This document shows positions 28,012-37,341 of a stretch of 64,000 nt of DNA, in pieces. Below the pieces are notes generated by a model, which saw only the letters and a list, made by a program, of their open reading frames with translations, made no database searches and had not been told where the DNA came from. Each line of letters starts with the position of its first letter. Position 1 is the stretch's first letter. The stretch is taken from positions 55,618 to 119,617 of the forward strand of contig CAKOHR010000004.1 in the NCBI GenBank assembly GCA_934085825.1, in the 5' to 3' direction. This stretch comes from an uncultured Bacilli bacterium (GTDB lineage Bacteria; Bacillota_I; Bacilli_A; RF39; UBA660). A program made the translations under genes and the position numbers.

Positions 28012-28683
28012 TTATTTTATACAATTTTGTTTATTATCACCAATTATCTTTATACTGGCTGGATATCTGTTTAAAATCATATACGCTTCAAGAAATTTAA
28101 AATTATTTAAAAGTCTTTCAATATGATTTAAATCGTTTTTTAACATATCATGATTGATAGTAAATTCATATGATTTTTCCATAGTGTCATTTTGATACTT
28201 TACTTTAATATTCATATGCTTAATTGGATATTTTTGCGATAGAATTCTTCTTTTTAAATCTTCTTTATTTGTTATTTTAGTTAAATTATATATTATTTGT
28301 TCGTCATTTTTACTTATAATTGTATATTCATCTTCATAAACATTATTTTCATCCTCAGTTTTAATATAATGATCTACGGTTATCTTGTCTTTCGAAAAAT
28401 GTACCACTGTTGGTGATACTTTTGAATATATTTCTATTTCATCTGTTTCTAAACTTTCCATGTTCGGAGATACAATTATTCTGGTATCTTTTAATAAAAA
28501 TAAGTCTTCAATTTCTTTAGTAATATCACTGGTTAATAATCTCAAATCTAATCCAATGATTTCTAAATAATTTAATGTAGTTATTTCTAACCTTTTTAAG
28601 GCATCACTTAAACAAATGTCATCTCTACTACATTTTCTGTTTATTTTATTAATAATACTTTTTACTTTTATAATATCTTCCAT
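28012..28683 (-). CDS. Protein of unknown function
   Basis: 223 residues, not recognised. The N-terminal third is helical (IINKINRKCSRDDICLSDALKRLE) and the middle is beta-rich (a stretch of Ser, Thr, Val and Ile with HFSKDKITVDHYI). No signal peptide or membrane helix is seen. It lies 46 bases upstream of clpC in the same orientation, so it may be co-transcribed. Base composition matches its neighbours. Confidence 0.7.
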   Translation of the reverse strand: MEDIIKVKSIINKINRKCSRDDICLSDALKRLEITTLNYLEIIGLDLRLLTSDITKEIEDLFLLKDTRIIVSPNMESLETDEIEIYSKVSPTVVHFSKDKITVDHYIKTEDENNVYEDEYTIISKNDEQIIYNLTKITNKEDLKRRILSQKYPIKHMNIKVKYQNDTMEKSYEFTINHDMLKNDLNHIERLLNNFKFLEAYMILNRYPASIKIIGDNKQNCIK

Positions 28684-28745
28684 ATATTTATTATACTATA
28701 ATTAACTAAGAAAAAAAACTATAAATTTTAAAAGTTTTCTCACTC

Positions 28746-28770
28746 AAAAAAAAGAGTTCATTTTCTGAAC
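28746..28770 (-). terminator. Terminator after the permease gene
   Basis: Minus strand: GTTCA/TGAAC stem around GAAAA, then TCTTTTTTTT. Confidence 0.75.
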
Positions 28771-28772
28771 CC

Positions 28773-30377
28773 TTAGATATAAGTTACTACTGTAAATAAT
28801 ACTAGTAGTATAATGATCATACCAACTACGTATAACCAAATATATTTGAACCAATCTTTGTAACTTATCTTCATCATTGAAAGACCTATGACAAGGATTG
28901 CACTTGTTGGTACGAATATTTGAACAATACCATACATTGATGTAAATATTGTATGAACAATTTCAATATTGTCAGCATAAACAGAGCTTAAGAAACTTCC
29001 AATTGTATAAGCAACATATCCAAAGTCATTATGGAATATTGAAGTTATAAATGCTACGATTGAAGTTAAATATGGATTAAATCCTTCGACAAGATTTAAA
29101 ATCCAATTAAATACGGAATTAAGTGGTGAACCAGATATATAACTTGCTGCAAAAATCATATTTGCAAATAACAAGAATAATAATGGTTTAAACATTTTCT
29201 TAGTTCCTTCATAGAAACTTTCAACGTATTTATCAAAACTCATCTTATATAAGAATGCAAGTATTCCACTGGCAAGTAGTAACACAATTAATATGTTAAA
29301 TACATATTGGAAATTACCTAAGGCATTAGTGTTAGCACCTAAAATATATTGAATAATATAAAATTCTTTGCCAGCTTCTAATCCTGTTAACCATTCATGG
29401 AATTTATCAAAGGCTTCAATACCAAAAATAGTATTCCAATTGATATAACCAAGAACTGTAATTATAACTGATATTGCTAAAACTATGATGGCAGGTAACA
29501 TTTTTGTTTTACTTTTGTTAGATGCTTTTCCAACTTCAAATATGTCATTTTCTTTAGTAGCTGATTTTACATTTTTCTTCATAGTATCAGCAATTTTACG
29601 AACACGCATAGCAATAAAGAAGTTGTATAGAACTATAGCAACTGCAGCAATCATATAACGATAATTCAAGCCTAGTTCAATATCTTGTCCTAAATAATTG
29701 TTAAAGGCTGTTATACTGTCTGTTCCATAAGTACATCCAAGAACACCAACTAAAGCACTACCGAATGTTATAGTAAATACAGTTAATTTGTCCATACCCA
29801 TTTTTGTTAAAATAGTTACAAAGAATGGGATGAATAGCAATACTATAAATGTTTGTGAGAATAATGATGTAAATACAAATAATATTACACTTATTATTAC
29901 ACTTGTAACAATTGGATGTTTGCTAAATTTATTAGCTAAACTATCAGTTAATTTTTGATATCCACTTATATTAGATAGAACGCCATAAAAACCACATAAT
30001 ACAAGTAGTAATGGAACTTTATCCATCATGAAATATACTGAATAATATAGCATAAAACCAATATCAGTTAGCCCTATACGAGTAAAGTTCTTATCAACAA
30101 AATCTGAACCTTGGAACATACCACTTGTAAATAACCATGAAGCTAAAATTCCTGCTATTACAAAAACTAAAATACTTTTGGCTAGTGTATGTTTTTCACT
30201 CTTAAGTGCAATCATCATACTTCCAACAATAAATAGAACCATTCCTATAACTTTTAATATCATGTCAGGGTTAGTTCCATCAACAAATGCTGCAACTATA
30301 AATAATATAAATGCAACAATGTCCATTAAAGCACCTATACATCTTAATACGCCTTGTTTTTCAAATATTTTTTTCAT
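28773..30377 (-). CDS. Putative 12-helix permease, YfcC/ion-transporter-like
   Basis: 534 residues with about twelve hydrophobic segments and a hydrophilic central loop near residues 260-290 (RKIADTMKKNVKSATKEND). The pattern KMGMDKLTVFTITFGSALVGVLGCTYGTDS in two repeated halves is like the YfcC/DcuC/AbgT-type transporters, which move C4-dicarboxylates, amino acids or peptide-like substrates. The substrate cannot be named and the family assignment is tentative. It appears to be monocistronic, with its own terminator. Confidence 0.6.
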   Translation of the reverse strand: MKKIFEKQGVLRCIGALMDIVAFILFIVAAFVDGTNPDMILKVIGMVLFIVGSMMIALKSEKHTLAKSILVFVIAGILASWLFTSGMFQGSDFVDKNFTRIGLTDIGFMLYYSVYFMMDKVPLLLVLCGFYGVLSNISGYQKLTDSLANKFSKHPIVTSVIISVILFVFTSLFSQTFIVLLFIPFFVTILTKMGMDKLTVFTITFGSALVGVLGCTYGTDSITAFNNYLGQDIELGLNYRYMIAAVAIVLYNFFIAMRVRKIADTMKKNVKSATKENDIFEVGKASNKSKTKMLPAIIVLAISVIITVLGYINWNTIFGIEAFDKFHEWLTGLEAGKEFYIIQYILGANTNALGNFQYVFNILIVLLLASGILAFLYKMSFDKYVESFYEGTKKMFKPLLFLLFANMIFAASYISGSPLNSVFNWILNLVEGFNPYLTSIVAFITSIFHNDFGYVAYTIGSFLSSVYADNIEIVHTIFTSMYGIVQIFVPTSAILVIGLSMMKISYKDWFKYIWLYVVGMIIILLVLFTVVTYI

Positions 30378-30411
30378 TCTCTACCTCCTTAATAAAATTA
30401 TAACACCCAAA

Positions 30412-30439
30412 TAAAAGAAAAAAAAGTATTTTCATACTT
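30412..30439 (-). terminator. Terminator after the paralogous pair
   Basis: Minus strand: AAGTAT, GAAA loop, ATACTT, then a run of eight T. Confidence 0.8.
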
Positions 30440-30450
30440 TTTTCACATAT

Positions 30451-31413
30451 TTATCTCCTAAAACTTAAATATTGAGGAATTTTTTCATCTAATTCCCTGG
30501 CATTAAAAATTACCTTAAATAAATTGTATGCTATTTTTTGATTGGAATTCTTTTTTAAAGCTTGCATTAAAATATCACTATTATCTTTAAGGCTTTTTAC
30601 GCATTCTATGGGGGCTAAAGCAAAAGCAGCTCTTAAAATACAACTATCAAAAATAATTTTACTTAAAAAAGTTTTATCATGATAAATGTTATCTTGTATT
30701 TTTTCTATTTCCTCTCCTATTATTACGAATAAACTTATAGTTTCTGATTGTTTAATCATATCGGTATATGATATTTCTGATTCATCAAGTATATATAGAC
30801 CACTTGATATGTAAGGACTTAAATTTACTTCAAAATTATTACTCATTAGTTCTTTTTCAATTGTTGGCATTACCAGTGCCATTTTATATTTGTTTTTTAT
30901 CTTTTCATTTGATTCTATTAAGTATTTATTTTGTTCAAAAATACTTAAAGCAACTTTCATAATATCTGTGTACATTTCTAATATGTATAAAGAACTAGGA
31001 AAATCCTCTTTGGATGCTTTTTCATTGTTTATAGCAATTTTAACAGCGTGAATATCATTGGATACTCTTGTTTTTATCATATCATTTTCTTCATCTTTGG
31101 CAGTTGAGTGTATACCTACAGTTAAATTGTATTTTTCTTCATCTTTGGCAGTTAAGTGTATACCTACAGTTAAATTGTATTTTTCTTCCACATAGTCTAT
31201 TATCTCATTAATTTTACCAGATAATTTTAATCTTTTTAAAATATTTGTTTCTATTAATTTATTATCTTCTAAATTTTTTAATTCTACGTTGTACTCATTA
31301 CTGTTTTTTAAATTGTTAATTTCTAAACGTGATAAATTTTCGTAATTTTTATATATATTACTTGCTACATTCATTAACATTTCTACATCATAAATAATTT
31401 CTTTACTTATCAT
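30451..31413 (-). CDS. Unknown protein, paralogue of the adjacent gene, with internal 16-residue duplication
   Basis: 320 residues, helical, with no signal peptide. It resembles the neighbouring upstream gene in both ends: NEII and LEI spacing at the N-terminus, the core ELMSNNFEVNLSPYI (ELLYSNFTINENPYL in the neighbour), and the C-terminal P-x-x-x-S-x-x-R. A 48-base tandem duplication (31089-31136 and 31137-31184) repeats the segment EKYNLTVGIH plus TAKDE, with one residue changed, so it is recent and in frame. Function unknown. It starts 18 bases after the neighbour's stop, which points to one operon. Confidence 0.75.
   Translation of the reverse strand: MISKEIIYDVEMLMNVASNIYKNYENLSRLEINNLKNSNEYNVELKNLEDNKLIETNILKRLKLSGKINEIIDYVEEKYNLTVGIHLTAKDEEKYNLTVGIHSTAKDEENDMIKTRVSNDIHAVKIAINNEKASKEDFPSSLYILEMYTDIMKVALSIFEQNKYLIESNEKIKNKYKMALVMPTIEKELMSNNFEVNLSPYISSGLYILDESEISYTDMIKQSETISLFVIIGEEIEKIQDNIYHDKTFLSKIIFDSCILRAAFALAPIECVKSLKDNSDILMQALKKNSNQKIAYNLFKVIFNARELDEKIPQYLSFRR
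31089..31184. repeat. 48-bp tandem duplication inside the coding region
   Basis: Two near-identical 48-base units starting CTTCATCTTTGGCAGTT; one substitution (GAGTG against AAGTG) is seen. In frame, so the protein gains 16 residues. Confidence 0.9.
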
Positions 31414-31431
31414 AATTAAATATTCCTTTCC

Positions 31432-32403
31432 TTATCTTATTAAACTTACATGTTTGGGAAGTGTTCGATCATCATCTGTTTTTTCTATTAAAGATTCTAT
31501 TTTATTGATCATGTATTTAGCATCATCACAATTTTCTAGTGAATCAGTTAGATCAGTTAGAAGCGCTAATAAAAATTCTTTGTTAAATTTTAAATTTTCA
31601 GGTAAATTATAATCGCCTTCGCCATTTAGAAAATCACTTATTTTATTAATTACAATATTTGACGTTGTTTGATCAAACATTGCTAAACAGGCTCTAATAC
31701 TGGATTGTAAAAATAAAGATTTCTTTTTATCTTCAGAATCATCTATTGAAAATAAATTTTGTAAATAAACATTTAAAGTTTCAATTAGAAGATTGTTAGT
31801 TAAATACTCTCCTCTTTCTTTTAATTTAGGACTATATAAAAGTACATCTCTAACTAAATAAGGATTTTCATTGATTGTGAAATTACTATATAAAAGTTCA
31901 CTTTCAATATCAGCAAGTGTAAATGATAAATTGTATTTTAACTTAATAGCTTCTTCTATATTATTTTCTGCTAATAAACTTATTGTTAATCGAAGTAAAT
32001 CTAAATGAATATTTAATTGGTATAAATAACTTGAAAATTCATATCCTTCATAGACTTCGTCTGGTAACATTTTATATAAATCTATATAAATTTGATTCAT
32101 AATTCTAGTTTGTTTTAGTTTGTCTCTTTCGGCAAATGGACTAACATATAAAGAAATTGGTAGGTTGTATTTTTCACTAAAGTGTCTATAAACATCCTCA
32201 ATATGGACTGGATTTAGCAAAAAATCTAAGTGTTTTCCTTCTATTTTCAAAGCAGATTTCACTAATTTTATACCTTCTTCATATTCTTTTGTATTATTTT
32301 TACTTTGTATTTCTAAATTACATAAGCAATTATAAACATTATATAAATTTTCTACATCACTTTCTAATTCTTCCATAATTTTGATAATTTCATTATTAAG
32401 CAT
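31432..32403 (-). CDS. Unknown protein, first member of a paralogous pair
   Basis: 323 residues from the ATG at 32403, behind GGGGGATAAAT; a longer reading frame begins at 32457 but has no ribosome-binding site. All-helical, rich in Leu, Asn, Glu and Ile, with no membrane segment. Its N-terminal helix (MLNNEIIKIMEELE), core (ELLYSNFTINENPYL) and C-terminal PKHVSLIR are echoed in the downstream gene. The pair sits immediately below lysS in the same orientation. No known family is recognised. Confidence 0.75.
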   Translation of the reverse strand: MLNNEIIKIMEELESDVENLYNVYNCLCNLEIQSKNNTKEYEEGIKLVKSALKIEGKHLDFLLNPVHIEDVYRHFSEKYNLPISLYVSPFAERDKLKQTRIMNQIYIDLYKMLPDEVYEGYEFSSYLYQLNIHLDLLRLTISLLAENNIEEAIKLKYNLSFTLADIESELLYSNFTINENPYLVRDVLLYSPKLKERGEYLTNNLLIETLNVYLQNLFSIDDSEDKKKSLFLQSSIRACLAMFDQTTSNIVINKISDFLNGEGDYNLPENLKFNKEFLLALLTDLTDSLENCDDAKYMINKIESLIEKTDDDRTLPKHVSLIR

Positions 32404-32462
32404 ATTTATCCCCCTTAAATTGGCATCTATTCTACCATAATAAAAGATTAAAGTCAAACACT

Positions 32463-33947
32463 TTAATCTCTTGGTTTCATTGTTGGGAATAATATTACTT
32501 CGCGAATTGTTTCTTGTTCTGTGAAAAACATTACAAGTCTATCAATACCATAACCGATGCCTCCAGCTGGTGGCATTCCATATTCTAAAGCTTCAATGAA
32601 GTCCATATCTATATCATTGGCTTCATCATTTCCTAAATCTCTTTCTTTTAATTGTTCTTCAAATCTTTCTAATTGATCAATTGGATCATTTAATTCTGTA
32701 TAGGCATTGGCAAATTCTTTTCCTCCAATAAATAATTCAAATCTATCAACAAATCTTGGATCTTTTGGATTTTTCTTGGTAAGTGGTGATATTTCTACTG
32801 GATGGCCATATAAGAATGTTGGCTCTATTAATGTTTCTTCAACATATTTTTCAAAAAATAAGTTAATTATGTGCCCAACATTTTTTTCATGATCTGCTAC
32901 TTCAATTTTGTGTTCTTCTGCAAGTTTTAGAGCTTCATCTACTGTCATTTCTTTTGAAAAGTCAATTCCAATTTTTTCTTTTATTGCATCAACCATAGAA
33001 ATTCTTTTCCAAGGTCCTTCAAGGCTAATTTCATTTCCGCCCCAGTTATATGTCATTTTGCCTATTACTTCTCTAGCTATCTTCGTAAACATAGCTTCAG
33101 TCATATCCATCATGCCTTCAAGATTGCTATAAGCAAGGTAGGCTTCCATTAAAGTAAATTCTGGATTATGTTTTGTATCCATTCCTTCGTTTCTAAATAC
33201 TCTACCTATTTCATATACGGCTTCCATCCCTCCTACTAAAAGTCTTTTTAGTGGAAGCTCTAGTGCAATGCGTAAATACATATCTATGTCTTGTGTATTA
33301 TGATGGGTTACAAACGGTCTTGCGCTAGCTCCAGTTAAAAGTGTTGTTAAAACTGGTGTTTCAACTTCTGTAAATCCACGACCATCCATAAAGTTTTGAA
33401 TGCATCTAATAATTTTAGGTCTAGTAAAAGCTACATTTCTAGCATCTTCATTCATTATTAAATCAACGTATCTACGACGATATCTTTCTTCAGTATCTGT
33501 TAGGCCATGGAATTTTTCTGGAAGTGGTGTTAAAGCTTTAACTAAATGTGTATATTCTAGGCATTTAATTGTTACTTCTCCAGTTCTTGTTTTCATAATC
33601 TTTCCATGTACACCAACTATATCCCCTAAATCAGCTGATTTAAATAGGTTATAAACTTCTTCTCCAACATCGTTTATTGATATATATATTTGAATACTTC
33701 CTGTTTTGTCTTGAATTGTAAAAAATGACGCTTTTCCCATTTTTCTTATAAACATTATACGTCCTGCAACTGTTGCAGTATCTTCCATATTTTCAAAGTC
33801 ATCATGAGGAACATCAATATATTTTTCTTTTAAATCCTTCGAATAAGCATTTCTTTCAAATCTATGTCCAAATGGATCTATTCCCATTTCACGAATTTTT
33901 TCAGCTTTTTCTCTTCTAACTAATTGTTGTTCTGTTAATTCTATCAT
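32463..33947 (-). CDS. lysS: Lysyl-tRNA synthetase, class II
   Basis: 494 residues, normal length. The N-terminal OB-fold anticodon domain (VAGRIMFIRKMGKASF) is followed by the class II catalytic core: motif 1 (FMDGRGFTEVETPVL), motif 2 (FRNEGMDTKHNPEFT) and motif 3 (GIGYGIDRLVM). It charges tRNA-Lys. A GGAGGATAAAAT ribosome-binding site precedes ATG. The two unknown paralogous genes follow on the same strand. Confidence 0.97.
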   Translation of the reverse strand: MIELTEQQLVRREKAEKIREMGIDPFGHRFERNAYSKDLKEKYIDVPHDDFENMEDTATVAGRIMFIRKMGKASFFTIQDKTGSIQIYISINDVGEEVYNLFKSADLGDIVGVHGKIMKTRTGEVTIKCLEYTHLVKALTPLPEKFHGLTDTEERYRRRYVDLIMNEDARNVAFTRPKIIRCIQNFMDGRGFTEVETPVLTTLLTGASARPFVTHHNTQDIDMYLRIALELPLKRLLVGGMEAVYEIGRVFRNEGMDTKHNPEFTLMEAYLAYSNLEGMMDMTEAMFTKIAREVIGKMTYNWGGNEISLEGPWKRISMVDAIKEKIGIDFSKEMTVDEALKLAEEHKIEVADHEKNVGHIINLFFEKYVEETLIEPTFLYGHPVEISPLTKKNPKDPRFVDRFELFIGGKEFANAYTELNDPIDQLERFEEQLKERDLGNDEANDIDMDFIEALEYGMPPAGGIGYGIDRLVMFFTEQETIREVILFPTMKPRD

Positions 33948-33979
33948 ATTTTATCCTCCATCTGGTGTTATTTTAACAC

Positions 33980-34008
33980 AAAAAAACAATCTTGCAAACA
34001 AGATTGTT
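33980..34008 (-). terminator. Terminator after the candidate sortase substrate
   Basis: Minus strand: perfect 10-bp stem AACAATCTTG/CAAGATTGTT around TTTG, then TTTTTG. Confidence 0.85.
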
Positions 34009-34017
34009 AAAAATTTG

Positions 34018-34575
34018 TTATATTTTATACATTTTTTTATTTTTCTTAGTTACGCTATAAATTACTCCAGCTCCTATAACTCCACAACCAATAATTGCAA
34101 TTGGAAGTGCAGCTCCTGTTTTAGTTTCAGTAGTAGTTTCAATAGTTACTGTTACTTCGTTACCTACAGATGGATTAGTTAATTTCAAACTACAATCAGC
34201 TGCTGATGATTCAAGTTCCAAAGTTATTGTTGCTAATGTAAAGTTTGATTCTGTTACACCGTCAGTTGATACAAAGTTGATTGGAATAGTTGAATTTGCA
34301 AGATCTGAATCAGTTGGAGATACTTTTGTCCATCCATCGCCAGGAGTAAAACTTGTTATTGTTGCACCTTCCCCAACAACTACAAGATTTGCTTGAAATG
34401 TTGTCATTGTTGCATTGTTGTCTTTTACTGAAATAGTACATGTTGATGTACACTTTCCTTCACTAGTTGGACAACTTTTAGAACACTTATTATCCAAACT
34501 TGTTGCACTAACGCCCATAGGCATAATAACTATAGCCATAACTAATGCTATAAATCTAATAAATTTTTTCACCAC
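34018..34575 (-). CDS. Secreted surface protein with sorting-signal-like C-terminus
   Basis: 185 residues. Residues 1-26 form a signal peptide ending near MGVSA. A Cys-rich segment follows (four Cys in CSKSCPTSEGKCTSTC and a fifth soon after), then a beta-rich domain. The C-terminus reads TETKTGAALPIAIIG, a hydrophobic helix, then KKNKKMYKI. A TG dipeptide before a helix and a positive tail is the architecture of a sortase substrate; NPKTG-like signals are known for class B-type sortases, and here the first two positions differ (ET for NP). The sortase gene lies 130 bases away, divergently oriented, so this protein is a natural candidate substrate. Confidence 0.68.
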   Translation of the reverse strand: MVKKFIRFIALVMAIVIMPMGVSATSLDNKCSKSCPTSEGKCTSTCTISVKDNNATMTTFQANLVVVGEGATITSFTPGDGWTKVSPTDSDLANSTIPINFVSTDGVTESNFTLATITLELESSAADCSLKLTNPSVGNEVTVTIETTTETKTGAALPIAIIGCGVIGAGVIYSVTKKNKKMYKI

Positions 34576-34704
34576 TATATCTCTCCTTATCTTTAGTATG
34601 TCTAAATTATATCATAAAAATACAAAAAACAACATATTTTTTACAAAATTATATTAAAAAATGTAAAATTGTGTTATTATAATAAAGTAATAGGATTTGA
34701 GAAT

Positions 34705-36285
34705 ATGAAAAAATTATTGTTTAAAATTAAAGATAATGCTTTAGTTATTAAAGAAAAGGTAAGATTAAGTAATACAAATAAAAATTTACTTAATACTAAT
34801 GTAATTAGTTCTGATGAACTAATATTTTCTCTTGATTATTTAAATAATAATATTAAAATTACTTCAACGTTTATAAAAGAATTAACTAATGATTATAATA
34901 TTGATACATTGATTGTTGAAAAAATGGAATTTGTAGAAACACTACTTAATATATTAAAAAATAATACCAATATTATAAATATGGTAATTAAAGAAGATGT
35001 TCAGCTAACTTTTAAACTTTGTGAACTTATAGTTAAAACTAGTATTAAGAACGTTGATTGTTATAATTTACAACCTTTTATGATTGAATATTTGGATAAA
35101 TATAACGTCTTGGTAGAGTCAAGAAATGAAATTCTCTATTTATCTAATTTCATGATTCAAAATAATTTGAGTGTTTTTTCAAGTATGTTTTATAAAATGA
35201 CTACTCAAATTGATCTACCTATGTCTCATCAAGATGAAGAAGATTTTGAAGCTTTTATAAAAATTAATAAATATTTAAAAACAATTAATGTTAATTATGT
35301 AAATAAAAATGACCTAGAATATATAATTGGTATTTTAAGAAAAAACAATAAGAAAAACATTAAAATTATTATTCATGATAATATTTCTAATGAAGAAACA
35401 ATTGATTACCTTAGAGAATTTAATAAAAGAAAAAGTAAACGTTATAAAATATATTTTAGACTTGAGTATAGTAATGAATATTTAAAAGATAATCTTTTGA
35501 AACAAACTAATAATAGTATTTTAAAGACATGTGGTTATATTATTATTTTAATTATTTTGGTATTATTTATATATGTTTTTTATGATAATTACCGATCAAT
35601 GAAAAATGATGAAGATACTAAAGCCAGTATTAAAAAAATCATAAATTTAGAAGATACGGAAACTATTATTAACGATATGAATAAAGATGTAACAGATGAT
35701 AATAATAAAGTTATTAATAAGGATGTTGCAAGTGTTTTCAAAAATATAAATCCTCAGACTGTTGGATGGCTTAAAGTACCAAATACAAATATTGATTATC
35801 CAGTAGTACAAGCAGATAATAATAGCTATTATCTAAATCATAACCTTTTTATGAAAGATGATAAAAATGGTTGGGTTTTTATGGATTTTCGAAGTGATGC
35901 TGTAAATTTAAGCGACAATGTTGTTATTTATGCACATAATAGATATTATAATGGTATAATGTTTGGAAATTTACAAAATATGATGAGATATAATTGGTAT
36001 AGTAATCCTGATAATCAGATAATTAGTTTTAAAACTTTAACTGAAACTTATGAATATCAAATATTTTCTCTTTATAAAATAGAAACAACAGTTGATTATC
36101 TTGACGTTATATTTCCGAATGCTGAAAGTAAAATGAAAATGTTTAATTTAGTAAAGAGTCGTAGTATTTATAATTTTAATGTTGATTTAAATGAAAATGA
36201 TAAAATAATCACTCTTTCTACTTGTGCAGATGAAAATAATAAGTATGTTGTTCATGCTGTTCTTAAACAAACGAAAACTAGCTAG
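34705..36285 (+). CDS. Class-B-like sortase with a 275-residue N-terminal domain
   Basis: 526 residues from the ATG at 34705 (AGGATTTGAGAAT ahead). Residues 1-275 are a soluble domain of unknown fold, 276-293 a transmembrane helix, and the sortase domain starts near residue 340: GWLKVPNTNIDYPVVQ, YAHNRYYNG (catalytic His) and TLSTC (nucleophilic Cys). The position of the catalytic Arg, just before VVHA, reads K (NNKYVVHAVL). Sortases join surface proteins to the cell wall. The divergent neighbour is a candidate substrate. With the domain before the helix, the N-terminus would lie in the cytosol, which is unusual. Confidence 0.85.
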   Translation: MKKLLFKIKDNALVIKEKVRLSNTNKNLLNTNVISSDELIFSLDYLNNNIKITSTFIKELTNDYNIDTLIVEKMEFVETLLNILKNNTNIINMVIKEDVQLTFKLCELIVKTSIKNVDCYNLQPFMIEYLDKYNVLVESRNEILYLSNFMIQNNLSVFSSMFYKMTTQIDLPMSHQDEEDFEAFIKINKYLKTINVNYVNKNDLEYIIGILRKNNKKNIKIIIHDNISNEETIDYLREFNKRKSKRYKIYFRLEYSNEYLKDNLLKQTNNSILKTCGYIIILIILVLFIYVFYDNYRSMKNDEDTKASIKKIINLEDTETIINDMNKDVTDDNNKVINKDVASVFKNINPQTVGWLKVPNTNIDYPVVQADNNSYYLNHNLFMKDDKNGWVFMDFRSDAVNLSDNVVIYAHNRYYNGIMFGNLQNMMRYNWYSNPDNQIISFKTLTETYEYQIFSLYKIETTVDYLDVIFPNAESKMKMFNLVKSRSIYNFNVDLNENDKIITLSTCADENNKYVVHAVLKQTKTS

Positions 36286-36307
36286 ATTAATTAAACCTGC
36301 TAGTTTT
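36274..36307 (+). terminator. Terminator between convergent genes
   Basis: AAAACTAGC and GCTAGTTTT form a 9-bp stem with a 16-base loop, then T residues on the plus strand; the symmetric A run can serve the minus strand. Confidence 0.65.
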
Positions 36308-37321
36308 TTTTATTCTGTTATAAACAAATTCTTCAGTATCGTAATAAGGATTTAATCTTCTAAGTAATGTTATATTACCATTTTTTTTGAAATTATCTCT
36401 TTTATCTTCAAGTTCAAATTCTTCTAAATTACCGTTGCTTTCAATAAATATATTTATTATTTTAAGACCAAATTCACTTTTATTTAAAAATTTATTACGT
36501 AATTCATAAATGTCACAGCGTTCAAAATATGGAAGTAAATCAAAATATTTAGCAAATTCACTATTTTCTTTGTTCTTTTCAATTATTAATAGTTCATAAA
36601 CATTTGACATTATATAACTTAAAAATAAAGTCATTTGAGTTTCATTATTTCTAAATTGTTCCTTTATATTTTCAACTATTAGAGTATACTCATATATATC
36701 TTTTGTTTCATGGTTTTCTTTTTTCCCATCTTTATTTTCTAGAGCATCAGATAAAGATTTATAGTAAATGTCAAAGAAAATTTGAATATACTTTTCTGAT
36801 TCTATTAATTTATCATCTGGTATATAATCCCATATATCTAGAATTTCCAAAGGATTTATTTTTAGTAAATTCTTTAATTTATTATTTTCAATGATTGCTT
36901 CCTTAGCTTTAGATTTAAATATGTATGGTCTTTCTGTGTATGTTAAAAAATCTTCAATAATATCATCTGTTGTAGATGTTGGTCTATAAAACATATCTAT
37001 TATCTCATTTTTATCTGAGTTTTCTAATTCTTTAAGTGTATTTTCACAGTATGAAATATTTATTTTATGCTGATACTCATAATGGTTTAATATATAAGCC
37101 TTACTTGCTATTATAAACATCATTATTTTTTTACAAACATTTATGTCTATGTTGCTTTGTTTTAAATGTTTTTGCCATTCATTATTAAACATGCTTTCTT
37201 TATTTGTTAACACATCTGTAATAATTGCTTTTATAATTTTTACATTATTTGTATATTTGTTATTGATGCTGTATAAGAAAAATATAAATGAATCGTAACT
37301 TATGTTATATAAATTTTGCAT
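36287..37321 (-). CDS. Unknown protein
   Basis: 344 residues, helical, with no signal peptide. The sequence is rich in Asn, Lys, Ile and Glu and has no recognisable motif. It might belong loosely with the helical paralogues at 30451 and 31432 but shares no convincing conserved segment. It is convergent with the sortase gene and just downstream of a membrane-anchored unknown gene in the same orientation. Confidence 0.65.
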   Translation of the reverse strand: MQNLYNISYDSFIFFLYSINNKYTNNVKIIKAIITDVLTNKESMFNNEWQKHLKQSNIDINVCKKIMMFIIASKAYILNHYEYQHKINISYCENTLKELENSDKNEIIDMFYRPTSTTDDIIEDFLTYTERPYIFKSKAKEAIIENNKLKNLLKINPLEILDIWDYIPDDKLIESEKYIQIFFDIYYKSLSDALENKDGKKENHETKDIYEYTLIVENIKEQFRNNETQMTLFLSYIMSNVYELLIIEKNKENSEFAKYFDLLPYFERCDIYELRNKFLNKSEFGLKIINIFIESNGNLEEFELEDKRDNFKKNGNITLLRRLNPYYDTEEFVYNRIKKTSRFN

Positions 37322-37341
37322 AAATCCCCCATGCCCTTTAA

